Program-made: the position numbers and the translations under genes
Assembly: GCA_902802265.1 (NCBI GenBank)
Contig: CADCLN010000031.1
Span: 1-37,142, forward strand
Reading direction: 5' to 3'
Source: an uncultured Bacteroidales bacterium
GTDB taxonomy: Bacteria > Bacteroidota > Bacteroidia > Bacteroidales > Bacteroidaceae
DNA: 37,142 nt
In this document: positions 16,538-24,957 of the stretch, piece after piece
Layout: each line of letters begins with the position of its first letter
How positions within the stretch are numbered: the first letter of the stretch is position 1
The notes under the pieces: generated by a model
The model's database searches: none
Seen by the model: the letters and a program-made list of their open reading frames with translations, nothing else
Told to the model about the DNA's origin: nothing

Positions 16538-17581
16538 ATGGCAAAAATGAATTTTGGCGGTGTGATTGAAGAAGTAGTTACCCGCGAAGAATTTCCACTT
16601 GAGAAGGCTCGTGAAATCCTGAAAGACGAGCAGATTGCAGTAATCGGTTATGGTGTGCAGGGTCCTGGTCAGGCTTGCAACTTGCGCGACAATGGCTTCA
16701 ACGTCATCGTTGGTCAGCGTCAGGGCAAGACTTTCGAGAAAGCCATCAAGGACGGTTGGGTACCAGGCGAAACACTCTTCTCTATCGAAGAAGCTGCCGA
16801 GAAGGGTACCATCATCATGTGTCTGCTCTCCGATGCAGCTGTGATGTCAGTATGGCCAACCCTGCAGAAGTACCTCACTCCTGGCAAGGCGCTCTATTTC
16901 TCTCACGGTTTCGCCATCACTTGGAACGACCGCACCGGCTGTGTGCCTTCAAAGGACATCGACGTCATCATGGTAGCTCCAAAGGGTAGCGGTACTTCTC
17001 TCCGCACCATGTTCCTCGAAGGTCGTGGTCTGAACTCTTCTTATGCTGTCTATAACGACGCTACAGGCCGTGCGCTCGACCGCACTTTGGCTCTGGGTAT
17101 CGGTATTGGTTCTGGCTATATGTTCGAGACCACTTTCCAGCGTGAAGCCACTTCCGACCTCACCGGTGAGCGTGGTTCACTGATGGGTGCCATCCAGGGC
17201 TTGCTCCTGGCTCAGTATGAAGTGCTCCGTGAGAATGGTCACACTCCATCCGAGGCATTCAACGAAACTGTAGAAGAACTGACTCAGTCGCTCATGCCGC
17301 TGTTTGCCAAGAACGGAATGGACTGGATGTATGCCAACTGTTCTACCACTGCACAGCGTGGTGCACTCGACTGGATGGGTCCGTTCCACGATGCCATCAA
17401 GCCCGTGGTTCAGAAGCTTTACGAGTCTGTCAAGAGCGGTCACGAGGCTCAGATTTCTATCGATGCCAACTCAAAGCCCGACTACCGTGAAGGTCTTGAG
17501 AAGGAACTGGCTGCTCTGCACAACTCTGAAATGTGGCGTACAGCAGAAGTAGTTCGTCAGCTTCGTCCAGAAAACAACTAA
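16538..17581 (+). CDS. ilvC: Ketol-acid reductoisomerase (NADP-type, class I length)
   Basis: A 347-residue enzyme that isomerises and reduces acetolactate to dihydroxy-isovalerate. The Rossmann N-domain has IAVIGYGVQGPGQACNLRDNG near residue 35 and the cofactor-specificity loop VGQRQGKTFEKA. The knotted helical domain has the Mg-binding acidic stretch (DLTGERGSLMGAIQG) and ALDWMGPFHDAIKPV. It follows ilvN by 53 bp, closing the ilvDBNC operon. A hairpin terminator made of repeat DNA follows at 17591. Confidence 0.98.
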   Translation: MAKMNFGGVIEEVVTREEFPLEKAREILKDEQIAVIGYGVQGPGQACNLRDNGFNVIVGQRQGKTFEKAIKDGWVPGETLFSIEEAAEKGTIIMCLLSDAAVMSVWPTLQKYLTPGKALYFSHGFAITWNDRTGCVPSKDIDVIMVAPKGSGTSLRTMFLEGRGLNSSYAVYNDATGRALDRTLALGIGIGSGYMFETTFQREATSDLTGERGSLMGAIQGLLLAQYEVLRENGHTPSEAFNETVEELTQSLMPLFAKNGMDWMYANCSTTAQRGALDWMGPFHDAIKPVVQKLYESVKSGHEAQISIDANSKPDYREGLEKELAALHNSEMWRTAEVVRQLRPENN

Positions 17582-17590
17582 TGATTCTAT

Positions 17591-17660
17591 TTACCATGTA
17601 CCATTTACCATTTACTGCCATGCGCAGCCAAATGGTAAATGGTAAATGGTAATTTTTTTT
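17591..17660 (+). terminator. Hairpin built from TAAATGG-type repeats, after ilvC
   Basis: The 23-bp arms 17591-17613 (TTACCATGTACC...) and 17630-17652 pair with one mismatch around a 16-nt loop ACTGCCATGCGCAGCC, followed by eight T. It looks like a dispersed repeat acting as a rho-independent terminator. The 27 bp at 17611-17637 recur inverted at 18384-18410, beyond the aquaporin gene. Confidence 0.8.
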
Positions 17661-17686
17661 AATAACCATTTAAATTCAAAGTAATT

Positions 17687-18355
17687 ATGAAGAAGTATCT
17701 TGCAGAAATGGTAGGTACACTCGTGCTTACACTTCTGGGTTGCGGCACAGCTGTCAGCCTGAATTGCGGCGTTGACACAGCCAGCGTAGTCGGCACAGCC
17801 ATGGCCTTCGGTCTTGCTGTTGTTGCCATGGCTTACACCATCGGCGGCGTGTCTGGTTGCCACATCAATCCCGCCATCACACTGGGTTGCCTCCTGTCTG
17901 GCCGCATCAGTGCAAAGGATGCCTGCCTGTACATGGTGTTCCAGGTAATCGGTGCCATCCTCGGTGCTGCTATCCTCTTTGCGCTCACTTCTACCGACTT
18001 GGTATTGGCTGGTGGTACTACTACCGGTGCTAACAGCTGCGGCGACCACGGCACAACTGTCGGTCTGATTGCCGAAATCGTGCTTACTGCCATCTTCGTG
18101 CTCGTTGTGCTGGGTACAACCGACGCAAAGAAGGGTGCCGGCAACTTTGCTGGTTTGGCCATCGGTCTTTCACTCATCCTCATCCACCTCGTAGGCATTC
18201 ACTACACTGGCACCAGTGTGAACCCCGCTCGTTCTATCGGTCCTGCTCTCTTCGAAGGTGGTCAGGCTCTCAGCGACCTCTGGGTATTCATCGTAGGCCC
18301 ATTCGTAGGTGGCGCTATCGCCGCTGGTTGCTGGAAGATGATTGGTGAAGAATAA
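17687..18355 (+). CDS. aqpZ: Aquaporin (AqpZ-like, MIP family)
   Basis: A 222-residue inner-membrane channel with six predicted helices and two half-membrane loops. The NPA boxes are N61-P-A (GCHINPAITLG) and N179-P-A-R (TSVNPARSIGPAL). The Arg after the second box is the selectivity-filter Arg. The stretch LILIHLVGIHYTGTSVNPARS matches the water-selective AqpZ pattern better than glycerol facilitators, which carry Asp after the second NPA-R. It is a single-gene unit between the ilv operon and a peptide transporter, enclosed by 27-bp inverted repeats. Confidence 0.94.
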   Translation: MKKYLAEMVGTLVLTLLGCGTAVSLNCGVDTASVVGTAMAFGLAVVAMAYTIGGVSGCHINPAITLGCLLSGRISAKDACLYMVFQVIGAILGAAILFALTSTDLVLAGGTTTGANSCGDHGTTVGLIAEIVLTAIFVLVVLGTTDAKKGAGNFAGLAIGLSLILIHLVGIHYTGTSVNPARSIGPALFEGGQALSDLWVFIVGPFVGGAIAAGCWKMIGEE

Positions 18356-18360
18356 ATTCA

Positions 18361-18492
18361 TTTACCATTTACCATGTACCATGTACCATTTGGCTGCGCA
18401 TGGCAGTAAATAGTAAATGGTAAATGGTAAATAGTAAATTGTAAAAATACTCCGCATGGTAAATAGTAAATGGTAAATAGTAAATTGTAAAT
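18361..18492. repeat. TAAATGG/TAAATAG tandem repeats with hairpin
   Basis: Arms of ACCATTT units and TAAATGG units flank GGCTGCGCATGGCAG (18391-18405), forming a hairpin. A second run (18451-18492) leads right up to the GTG start of the POT gene. 18384-18410 is the perfect reverse complement of 17611-17637. Confidence 0.85.
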
Positions 18493-18498
18493 AAAAAG

Positions 18499-19848
18499 GT
18501 GGCTCGGCATCCCAAAGGTTTATACCTGCTCTTCACGACAGAAATGGCTGAACGTTTCAGCTATTACGGGATGCGTGCCCTCTTCACACTCTACATGATT
18601 AATGCCCTCTGCCTCTCTGTTGAAGAGGCGGCGGGCATTTATGGTACCTATACGGCTTTGGTCTATGTCACTCCGCTGATTGGCGGATACATAGCCGACC
18701 GCTATTGGGGCACACGCCGCAGCATCCTTTGCGGAGGACTGATTATGGCATTGGGGCACTTTCTTCTCTTTCTCAGTGCCTCCATGCTGTCCGACCTCGA
18801 CATGGCAAAGACGCTCATGTTCTGCGGACTGGCGGCACTTATCATAGGCAACGGCGCGTTCAAGCCCAATATCTCCACGATGGTGGGAAGCCTCTATCCG
18901 CCCGAAGACAGTCGAAAGGATGCTGCCTTCACCATCTTTTATATGGGAGTAAACGTCGGCGCCACTCTTGCTCCGTTGCTTTGTGGCTGGCTGGGCAATG
19001 TGGACTACCGCTGGGGCTACCTCTGTGCCTGTCTTGCCATGCTCGGCGGCACAGCCATCATGCGTCTGCTGCAACACCGCCTCTTGGTCACCCCCGAAGG
19101 CAAACAGATTGGCTTGTCCCCCTCTGCCTCTGTGTCTTCCGTTTCCTCCGTGTCCCCTGTGTCCCACAAACTAACCGCTGCCGACCGTCGTCACATCCTT
19201 GTCATCCTCCTGATAGCCTTCTTCGTCATCTTTTTCTGGGCAGCCTACGAACAGGCTGGCGTTTCGCTCATGGTCTTAGCCGAGCGCAATACCGACCGCA
19301 ACCTCTTCGGTTGGATCATGCCTGCCGAGTGGACACAATCCCTTCCGGCCATCTTCGTGGTAGTCTTGGCACCCGTCTTTGCAGCCCTTTGGGAAACACT
19401 CGCCGCCCATCGCATCGAACCTGCTGCCCCTGTGAAGCAGGCTATTGGCTTGCTCTTCCTTGCCTTGGGCTACTATGTCATTTCTTTGGGTGTGGACGGT
19501 GTGACGGGCGAAGAAAAAGTCAGCATCCTCTGGTTGGTCGTTCTCTATTTCCTCCATGTCTGTGGTGAACTCTGTCTGGCACCCATCGGTCTTTCATTGG
19601 TCAACCGTCTCTCGCCAGCCCATCTTGCATCCCTCATGATGGGTGTGTGGTACATGAGCACAGCCGCCAGCAATGCCCTTGCCGGCGTACTTTCCTCCTT
19701 CTATCCCCACGATGGGGAAGTAAAACATTTCTTAGGCTACCAGATAGCCACCCTTTCCGACTTCTTCATGCTCTTTGTCTTCATGAGTGGTGCGGCAGGC
19801 ATCCTTATGCTTTTGGCTTGTCCCAAACTCATCAAGATGATGAAGTGA
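18499..19848 (+). CDS. POT/PTR-family proton-dependent oligopeptide transporter
   Basis: A 449-residue polytopic inner-membrane protein. The N-terminal helix carries the proton-coupling motif ExxER in FTTEMAERFSYYGMRALFTLYM. The second family signature is GGYIADRYWGTRRSI, followed by GNGAFKPNISTMVG and FTIFYMGVNVGA. The C-terminal half includes FWAAYEQAGVSLMVLAERNTDRN and the helix with ELCLAPIGLSLVNRLSP. It imports di- and tripeptides with protons. The start is a GTG, because an in-frame stop lies at 18481 and HPKGLY is the usual family N-terminus. The upstream DNA is repeat sequence with no TAnnTTTG. It is convergent with the YbjQ gene, 11 bp away. Confidence 0.93.
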   Translation: MARHPKGLYLLFTTEMAERFSYYGMRALFTLYMINALCLSVEEAAGIYGTYTALVYVTPLIGGYIADRYWGTRRSILCGGLIMALGHFLLFLSASMLSDLDMAKTLMFCGLAALIIGNGAFKPNISTMVGSLYPPEDSRKDAAFTIFYMGVNVGATLAPLLCGWLGNVDYRWGYLCACLAMLGGTAIMRLLQHRLLVTPEGKQIGLSPSASVSSVSSVSPVSHKLTAADRRHILVILLIAFFVIFFWAAYEQAGVSLMVLAERNTDRNLFGWIMPAEWTQSLPAIFVVVLAPVFAALWETLAAHRIEPAAPVKQAIGLLFLALGYYVISLGVDGVTGEEKVSILWLVVLYFLHVCGELCLAPIGLSLVNRLSPAHLASLMMGVWYMSTAASNALAGVLSSFYPHDGEVKHFLGYQIATLSDFFMLFVFMSGAAGILMLLACPKLIKMMK

Positions 19849-19859
19849 AAACTCCGTCT

Positions 19860-20180
19860 TCAGGAGACGACTACAGCTGTGCCGCTGGTGGCAACCATCA
19901 GCATGGAATTGTTGCTGCCAATCGTTTCGTAATCGATGTCGATGCCTACAACGGCGTTGGCACCCAGAGCCTGGGCACGCACTGACATTTCTTTCAGCGA
20001 AGTGTCTTTTGCTTCGCGCAGAACATTCTCATAACTGCCGGAACGACCGCCCACGATGTCGCGGATGCCTGCAAAGAAATCCTTCACGATGTTTGCACCA
20101 ATAATCGTTTCGCCTGTCACCACACCCTTGTATTCGCGGATGCTATGACCCTCAATGGTCGGAGTTGTTGAAAGTATCAT
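19860..20180 (-). CDS. YbjQ/UPF0145 family protein
   Basis: A 106-residue cytosolic protein matching the UPF0145 fold throughout: [59 protein letters not shown] and a final [13 protein letters not shown]. The family forms pentameric rings and is sometimes called heavy-metal-binding. Its cellular role is not established. The length is standard, and the gene stands alone. Confidence 0.93.
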   Translation of the reverse strand: MILSTTPTIEGHSIREYKGVVTGETIIGANIVKDFFAGIRDIVGGRSGSYENVLREAKDTSLKEMSVRAQALGANAVVGIDIDYETIGSNNSMLMVATSGTAVVVS

Positions 20181-20533
20181 ATTCTTCTCTTTTTAAGATT
20201 TCTGCCTATCCTAACGTTGTAAACTTCCAGAATGTTGCCACACTCCTTCCTTTTTTCTTTAACAGGAGTAAATTTGACTTCGTCGAGCCTCTTACATACT
20301 CCTAAAAATCTAAGCCTCCCCGCAGGGGCAACGTCGGCTCGATTTTTATGTCGTCTGTTTCGAGGGTTGATTTCGTCGAGCTAAAGGTTCGTATCTTCAA
20401 CAGCCGTGTTTTGAATATTCAACAGCAAAGTTTTAGTTTTGAAAGACGAGGCTGTGCCAAAAAAGAACCTAAAAATCTCCCTTGTTTACTGATATTTGTA
20501 ATTTTTTCCACAAGGGTCGGTTCAGCGAAGTTT
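20181..20533. other. Intergenic region with no supportable gene
   Basis: It holds only short frames. A CCCC-GCA-GGGG mini-hairpin and a TCGTCGAGCTAAAGGTTC segment near 20375 are visible. The latter resembles TCGCCGAGCTAAAGGTTC near 6110, suggesting another minor dispersed repeat. No promoter match is seen for the YbjQ gene. Confidence 0.5.
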
Positions 20534-23023
20534 TTATAGGCTGGGTTTTACAGGGAACACGTAAAATTTGCGGTCGGCTTTGGGGTCGAGCATCCACTGG
20601 TCCATGAGGATGTGGTCGTCCAGGGCTGTGATGGTGAGGGTGTGACTGCCTGCGGGCAAGTCCACGTCGAGGGTGCGGAGGGTTTGACCACGCAGGACGT
20701 TCTGTTTCCAACGTTCTGACCGATAAGCCTCCTTGAGACTATAGATGGTGGGAGGTGCTGTGTCGATGCTGACACTGTAGCGGATGTCGCCCTTGTCGTT
20801 GGCCTGTGTGGGGATGACGGCTGTGCGGAGTACACCCTTCAGGGGCTGTGCGAGATGGATTTCGTAAGTCAGCGAACCGCCTCGGGGCAGACTGACAGCG
20901 TTCATGCTGTGGCCGAGCATTTGTATTTTCTGCACACCGGCTGTGGCGGTGGTGTAGTCACAGGCATTGCGGACAATGGATCCGTCGGTGTCGATAGGGT
21001 ATTGACGGGTGTCGGGCTTGTTGTACTGTGCCATTTCTTCGGCTGATGGTATCACAGGCAGCGTGGGGGCACCAAATACATTCAGGTCGCGTGGCGCATT
21101 GTTCATGTTGCCTCGCCATTTTCCGCCAGCCAGGGTGTTGTTGTAGTAGTCTGTCAGGGAACGGATTTTGTAGTATGCCCCCAAACTGCGGGCTGCGGCT
21201 GTAAGCAGGTTTGTCTGACGATCACTAATGCCTCGTCCGCTTTGTCCGGTGCAGAGCGAGCGTGCTTTTTGGGCTTCAAGCAATTTGGTAGCCATGGCTG
21301 CGGCTCCTTCTACGGGATACAGAATGGCAGCGAAGTAGGCGTCGCGCAGTTCGGGGCGTACTTGCTGGGCGATGCGTTCCACGGCATCTACAAGCCCGTG
21401 GTAGTCGTGCAGGTAGCGATTCAGTTCGTCGCCAAAGGCTGAAGTGAATTCTGTGTCGGTGACGGGTGAATGTCCGCGTGGATATTTCTTCTTGTCAAGT
21501 TCTACCTGTGTCCATCCCATGAACTCTGGCCGACGGATGGCGCAGAGATGGTAGAACCTTGTCATTACAGGCAGGAGTTGTCTGCCCACGTCTGTGCCAA
21601 ACTGTGTGCTGAGCCACTTGCCCAGGTGTGTCTGTATGCCCTCAGGCTGAATGGCATGGATGTTCCAAGCCATGTCGAGGAAAAGTTCCAAGTCGTAGGC
21701 AGCCACCTTCGGGTCGTGCACGTTGACTATCCAGAGCCGACGGGCGTTGTGGTCGTATGCCTGTCGCATTTCGTTGTAGATGAGTCCTGGTTGCTGGGTT
21801 GTGAGCCACAGGTAGTCGTGGGGCCGTCCCCAATAGCTGAGGTGGTAATACACCCCACTGCCGCCGCTGCGACGTTGTCCGTCGGCATCGGCCAGGCGTG
21901 TCATGTAGCCGTAATTGTCATCACACCACATCAGGGTCACGTCGTCGGGCACACGCAGTCCGCTTTCGTAGATTTCCAATACTTCTTTATAGGGAATGAA
22001 TACCTGCGGCACACGTTCCACATCCTTTCGGAAGTATTTTTTGATGAGTTCACGCTGGCTGTCGATGACGGCTTGCAGACCCTCCAGTTTTTCTTGCGGC
22101 GTTTTTACACCCTCCATACTGCCGTCGTGGATGCCACGCATTCCGATGGTGAACAGGTATTCGCCGCCTTTCGCCTCCTTAAGTCGTTCAGCCCAGTAAT
22201 TTAAAACTTGGTCGCGGTTGGAAATGAAATTGTAGGGTCCACGTTCTTTCACATTCCATTCGGCAACATTGTTGCGAAGGATGGGTTCACAGTGGCTGCT
22301 GCCCACAAGGATGCCGCATGAATCTGCCATTTCGCGGTTGCCTGGCACGGTGAAGAAGCCAGCTGTGCCTTCGTGCATACCTGGCCAAATGGCATTGGCT
22401 CGCAGACGAAGCAGCAGTTCAAAGATTTTTTTGTAGGTCTTGGGACCAATGGTGCCGTATTTCTGCTGGGGTTCAACGGTCGTGCTTGCCCAGTGGCGTG
22501 TGGTCCAATCTTCGTCGTTGATAAAAATGCCACGATAGCTGACGGATGGACTTTGACAGGTTTCAAAGTCGTCGGGCAAGGTAAGACGGTTTTGTTTTTG
22601 TGGCTTTACGTCGCCCCACCACACCCAGGGTGAAACTCCTGCATGGCGGGAGAGTTCGAGGATGCCGTATGAAGCGCCACGTCCGTTGTTCCCTGCAATG
22701 ATGATTTTGCCTTGCTGGATGCCTACATAGAAACCGTCGAGTTCTTTCTGGAGTCTATCGGTAGGTATGCCCAGTTTTTGCAGATGCTGGCTGTTTTGTC
22801 TGTTCAGTTCGTAAATCTGTATGGTGGCATTCTTCGCGGGTTTGGCTTCATGGCCTGTCACCTCCTTCATGTCGGAACGGAACATCTGCAGGGCTATGTC
22901 CACCACAGGGGCCGTCTTGCCATTGACTTGATAGGTCACAGGTTCTCTTCCTGTGTACCAATCAAAAGCCCATGCACAGTGGAGTGTGCACAGGCTTATC
23001 ATTGTAAAAAGTATTCTCTTCAT
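20534..23023 (-). CDS. Secreted xylan alpha-glucuronidase, GH115 family
   Basis: An 829-residue enzyme with a signal peptide (MKRILFTMISLCTLHCAWA). GH115 enzymes remove (4-O-methyl)glucuronic acid from internal xylan residues. The N-terminal domain A shows IIIAGNNGRGASYGILELSR and SPWVWWGDVKP. The barrel shows SYRGIFINDEDW, LRLRANAIWPGMHEGT, TIGMRGIHDGSM, VTLMWCDDNYGYMTRL and VYYHLSYWGRPHDYLWL. A helical domain (AVERIAQQVRPELRDAYF) and a C-terminal beta domain (GSHTLTITALDDHILMDQW) follow. Length matches the Bacteroides GH115 enzymes I know of. It starts 35 bp after tyrA in the same direction, with only an AT-rich 8-bp hairpin between, so read-through from the aromatic amino acid operon is possible. 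Confidence 0.94.
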   Translation of the reverse strand: MKRILFTMISLCTLHCAWAFDWYTGREPVTYQVNGKTAPVVDIALQMFRSDMKEVTGHEAKPAKNATIQIYELNRQNSQHLQKLGIPTDRLQKELDGFYVGIQQGKIIIAGNNGRGASYGILELSRHAGVSPWVWWGDVKPQKQNRLTLPDDFETCQSPSVSYRGIFINDEDWTTRHWASTTVEPQQKYGTIGPKTYKKIFELLLRLRANAIWPGMHEGTAGFFTVPGNREMADSCGILVGSSHCEPILRNNVAEWNVKERGPYNFISNRDQVLNYWAERLKEAKGGEYLFTIGMRGIHDGSMEGVKTPQEKLEGLQAVIDSQRELIKKYFRKDVERVPQVFIPYKEVLEIYESGLRVPDDVTLMWCDDNYGYMTRLADADGQRRSGGSGVYYHLSYWGRPHDYLWLTTQQPGLIYNEMRQAYDHNARRLWIVNVHDPKVAAYDLELFLDMAWNIHAIQPEGIQTHLGKWLSTQFGTDVGRQLLPVMTRFYHLCAIRRPEFMGWTQVELDKKKYPRGHSPVTDTEFTSAFGDELNRYLHDYHGLVDAVERIAQQVRPELRDAYFAAILYPVEGAAAMATKLLEAQKARSLCTGQSGRGISDRQTNLLTAAARSLGAYYKIRSLTDYYNNTLAGGKWRGNMNNAPRDLNVFGAPTLPVIPSAEEMAQYNKPDTRQYPIDTDGSIVRNACDYTTATAGVQKIQMLGHSMNAVSLPRGGSLTYEIHLAQPLKGVLRTAVIPTQANDKGDIRYSVSIDTAPPTIYSLKEAYRSERWKQNVLRGQTLRTLDVDLPAGSHTLTITALDDHILMDQWMLDPKADRKFYVFPVKPSL

Positions 23024-23058
23024 ATTTTTTACATTTTTTCCAAAAACAAATCTTGTTT

Positions 23059-23832
23059 TTATTTGATGTTCGCGCGAATCTTTGTGAGGAATTGCTGCAT
23101 TCGGTCTTCGTCTTTGGTGTCGATGATGGCGATAATCTCTTTCATTTCGGCACGGATTTGCTCCACTTGGTCTTTGGTGTAGGGGTTGAACAGAATCTCG
23201 CGCAGCAGAGTGTCGTCTTCGCTGAGTACACCCTGGGCTATCTTCATGTGGCGCTTGAACGTGGTGCCTGGTGCGTCCTGGTGTTTCATCACGGCAGCAA
23301 AGGCAAAGGTGCTGATGAAGGGGATGCTCAGCGAGTATGCCACGGTGCGGTCGTGCTCGTCGAAGGTGTATTCGCAGATGTGGAGTTCCAGCCGCGAATA
23401 GAGTTCCTTGAAGAAGCAGCGAGCCATGAAGTCGCCTTCGTTGATGATGATGGCGTTCTCCGTGGAGAGTTTGCCCAGGTTGGCAAAAGTGGGGCCGAAC
23501 ATGGGGTGGGTGCTGACGTAGCGCATACCCGTCTTTTCGTAGTACGTCTTGAAACCTGTCTTCACGGACGAAATGTCGCTGAGGATACAGGTTGAAGGCA
23601 GGTGAGGAATCACTTGGTCAAACACCTGAAGGGTGTATTTCAGACTGACCGCATTGATGACCAGTTCGGGCTGGAAAGCATCAATTTCGTCTATTTGGGT
23701 AAATCGCTGGGCGTTGTACATGAAACGCAGTTTCCTGGCGTCGATGTCATAAACAGCCACTTCGTGTTCAAAGGAGAGCAGGTCGGTAAAGAAGGAACCC
23801 ATCTTGCCTGCTCCGAGAATCAATATCTTCAT
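23059..23832 (-). CDS. tyrA: Prephenate dehydrogenase
   Basis: A 257-residue NAD(P)-dependent enzyme converting prephenate to 4-hydroxyphenylpyruvate for tyrosine. The Rossmann start is MKILILGAGKMGSFFTDLL. ILSDISSVKTGF and STHPMFGPTFANLG are the catalytic and substrate-binding motifs of the TyrA family. A helical dimerisation domain follows. It lacks a C-terminal ACT domain. It is the fourth gene of the attenuator-controlled operon and starts 8 bp after the DAHP synthase gene. Confidence 0.92.
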   Translation of the reverse strand: MKILILGAGKMGSFFTDLLSFEHEVAVYDIDARKLRFMYNAQRFTQIDEIDAFQPELVINAVSLKYTLQVFDQVIPHLPSTCILSDISSVKTGFKTYYEKTGMRYVSTHPMFGPTFANLGKLSTENAIIINEGDFMARCFFKELYSRLELHICEYTFDEHDRTVAYSLSIPFISTFAFAAVMKHQDAPGTTFKRHMKIAQGVLSEDDTLLREILFNPYTKDQVEQIRAEMKEIIAIIDTKDEDRMQQFLTKIRANIK

Positions 23833-23840
23833 CTTCTCGT

Positions 23841-24905
23841 TTACTTGTTAATAACTTCTATTTGTTGATTGACACTCTCTTCATGGATTTGTTCAAAAAT
23901 CTTTTTCACGCAGTCCTGACCGATGCCGAGCAGAGCACCCTGTGCACCGCGCTTCTCCATGATTTCGTTGTAACGACTTGTCTGTACGACAGTCATGCCG
24001 TGCTCCTTTTTATACTGACCAATTTCGCGGCTGATGCGCATACGCTTGGCGAGGATATCGATGAGTTGGTTGTCTATTTCGTCAATCTGCTTGCGTAAAG
24101 CCCTGATGTTTTCGGTGGTTTGCATTTCCTCGCGGATGACGAGGATGCTGAGGATGTAGTCGAGCACATCGGGCGTTACCTGCTGCGGTGCATCGCTCCA
24201 AGCCTTTTCGGGGTCGCAGTGGCTCTCCACGATAAGTCCGTCCATGCCCATATCCATGGCCTGCTGACAGAGTGGGGCGATGAGGTCGCGGCGTCCGCTG
24301 ATGTGACTGGGGTCGCAGATGATGGGCAGGTCTGGAATGCGACGGTGCAGCTCAATGGGAATTTGCCACATGGGCAGGTTGCGGTAAATCTTCTTGTCGT
24401 AGCTGGAGAAACCGCGATGGATGGCTGCAAGTCGTTTGATGCCGGCACCATTGATGCGTTCCAGTCCACCAATCCACAGTTCAAGGTCGGGGTTGACGGG
24501 ATTCTTCACAAACACAGGATTGTCAATGCCACGCATGGCGTCGGCCAAAGCCTGTACGGCAAAGGGATTCGCTGTGGTTCGTGCACCGACCCACAGAATA
24601 TCGATACCGTATTTCAGCGCCAGTTCCACATGTTCGGGTGTGGCGACTTCGGTAGCGGTCAGCATTCCGGTTTCTTCTTTCACCTGCTTCATCCAGGGCA
24701 ATGCCTTCTCGCCGTTGCCTTCGAAGCCTCCAGGCTTGGTGCGTGGTTTCCACACACCGGCACGAAACATGTGGCAGCCTTTTTCTGCCAGTTGTCGGGC
24801 GGTTGTCATCACTTGCTCTTCTGTTTCGGCAGAGCAGGGGCCAGCGATTACGATGGGACGTTCATTGTCGCTGGGCAAATCCAGTTTCTTTAATTCTAAT
24901 TCCAT
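23841..24905 (-). CDS. Bifunctional DAHP synthase / chorismate mutase (AroQ type)
   Basis: A 354-residue fusion. Residues 1-260 are a type I-beta DAHP synthase: RPIVIAGPCSAETEEQV, FRAGVWKPRTKPGGFEG, WVGARTTANPFAVQ, PVFVKNP, PIICDPSHISGRRD and GLIVESHCDPEKAWSDA. It condenses PEP with erythrose-4-phosphate, the first shikimate step. Residues about 265-354 form an AroQ helical chorismate mutase (IRALRKQIDEIDNQLIDIL, RMRISREIGQYKK), which makes prephenate and probably conveys feedback inhibition. The start at MELELKKLDLP is chosen because an upstream in-frame ATG (24977) lies inside the preceding gene. The entry and branch steps of Phe/Tyr synthesis are thus in one polypeptide. Confidence 0.95.
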   Translation of the reverse strand: MELELKKLDLPSDNERPIVIAGPCSAETEEQVMTTARQLAEKGCHMFRAGVWKPRTKPGGFEGNGEKALPWMKQVKEETGMLTATEVATPEHVELALKYGIDILWVGARTTANPFAVQALADAMRGIDNPVFVKNPVNPDLELWIGGLERINGAGIKRLAAIHRGFSSYDKKIYRNLPMWQIPIELHRRIPDLPIICDPSHISGRRDLIAPLCQQAMDMGMDGLIVESHCDPEKAWSDAPQQVTPDVLDYILSILVIREEMQTTENIRALRKQIDEIDNQLIDILAKRMRISREIGQYKKEHGMTVVQTSRYNEIMEKRGAQGALLGIGQDCVKKIFEQIHEESVNQQIEVINK

Positions 24906-24957
24906 TATTTTGTTATTTTTGATTCCTGAATTCCTAAATTCCTTAGAGAAAAAAAAA

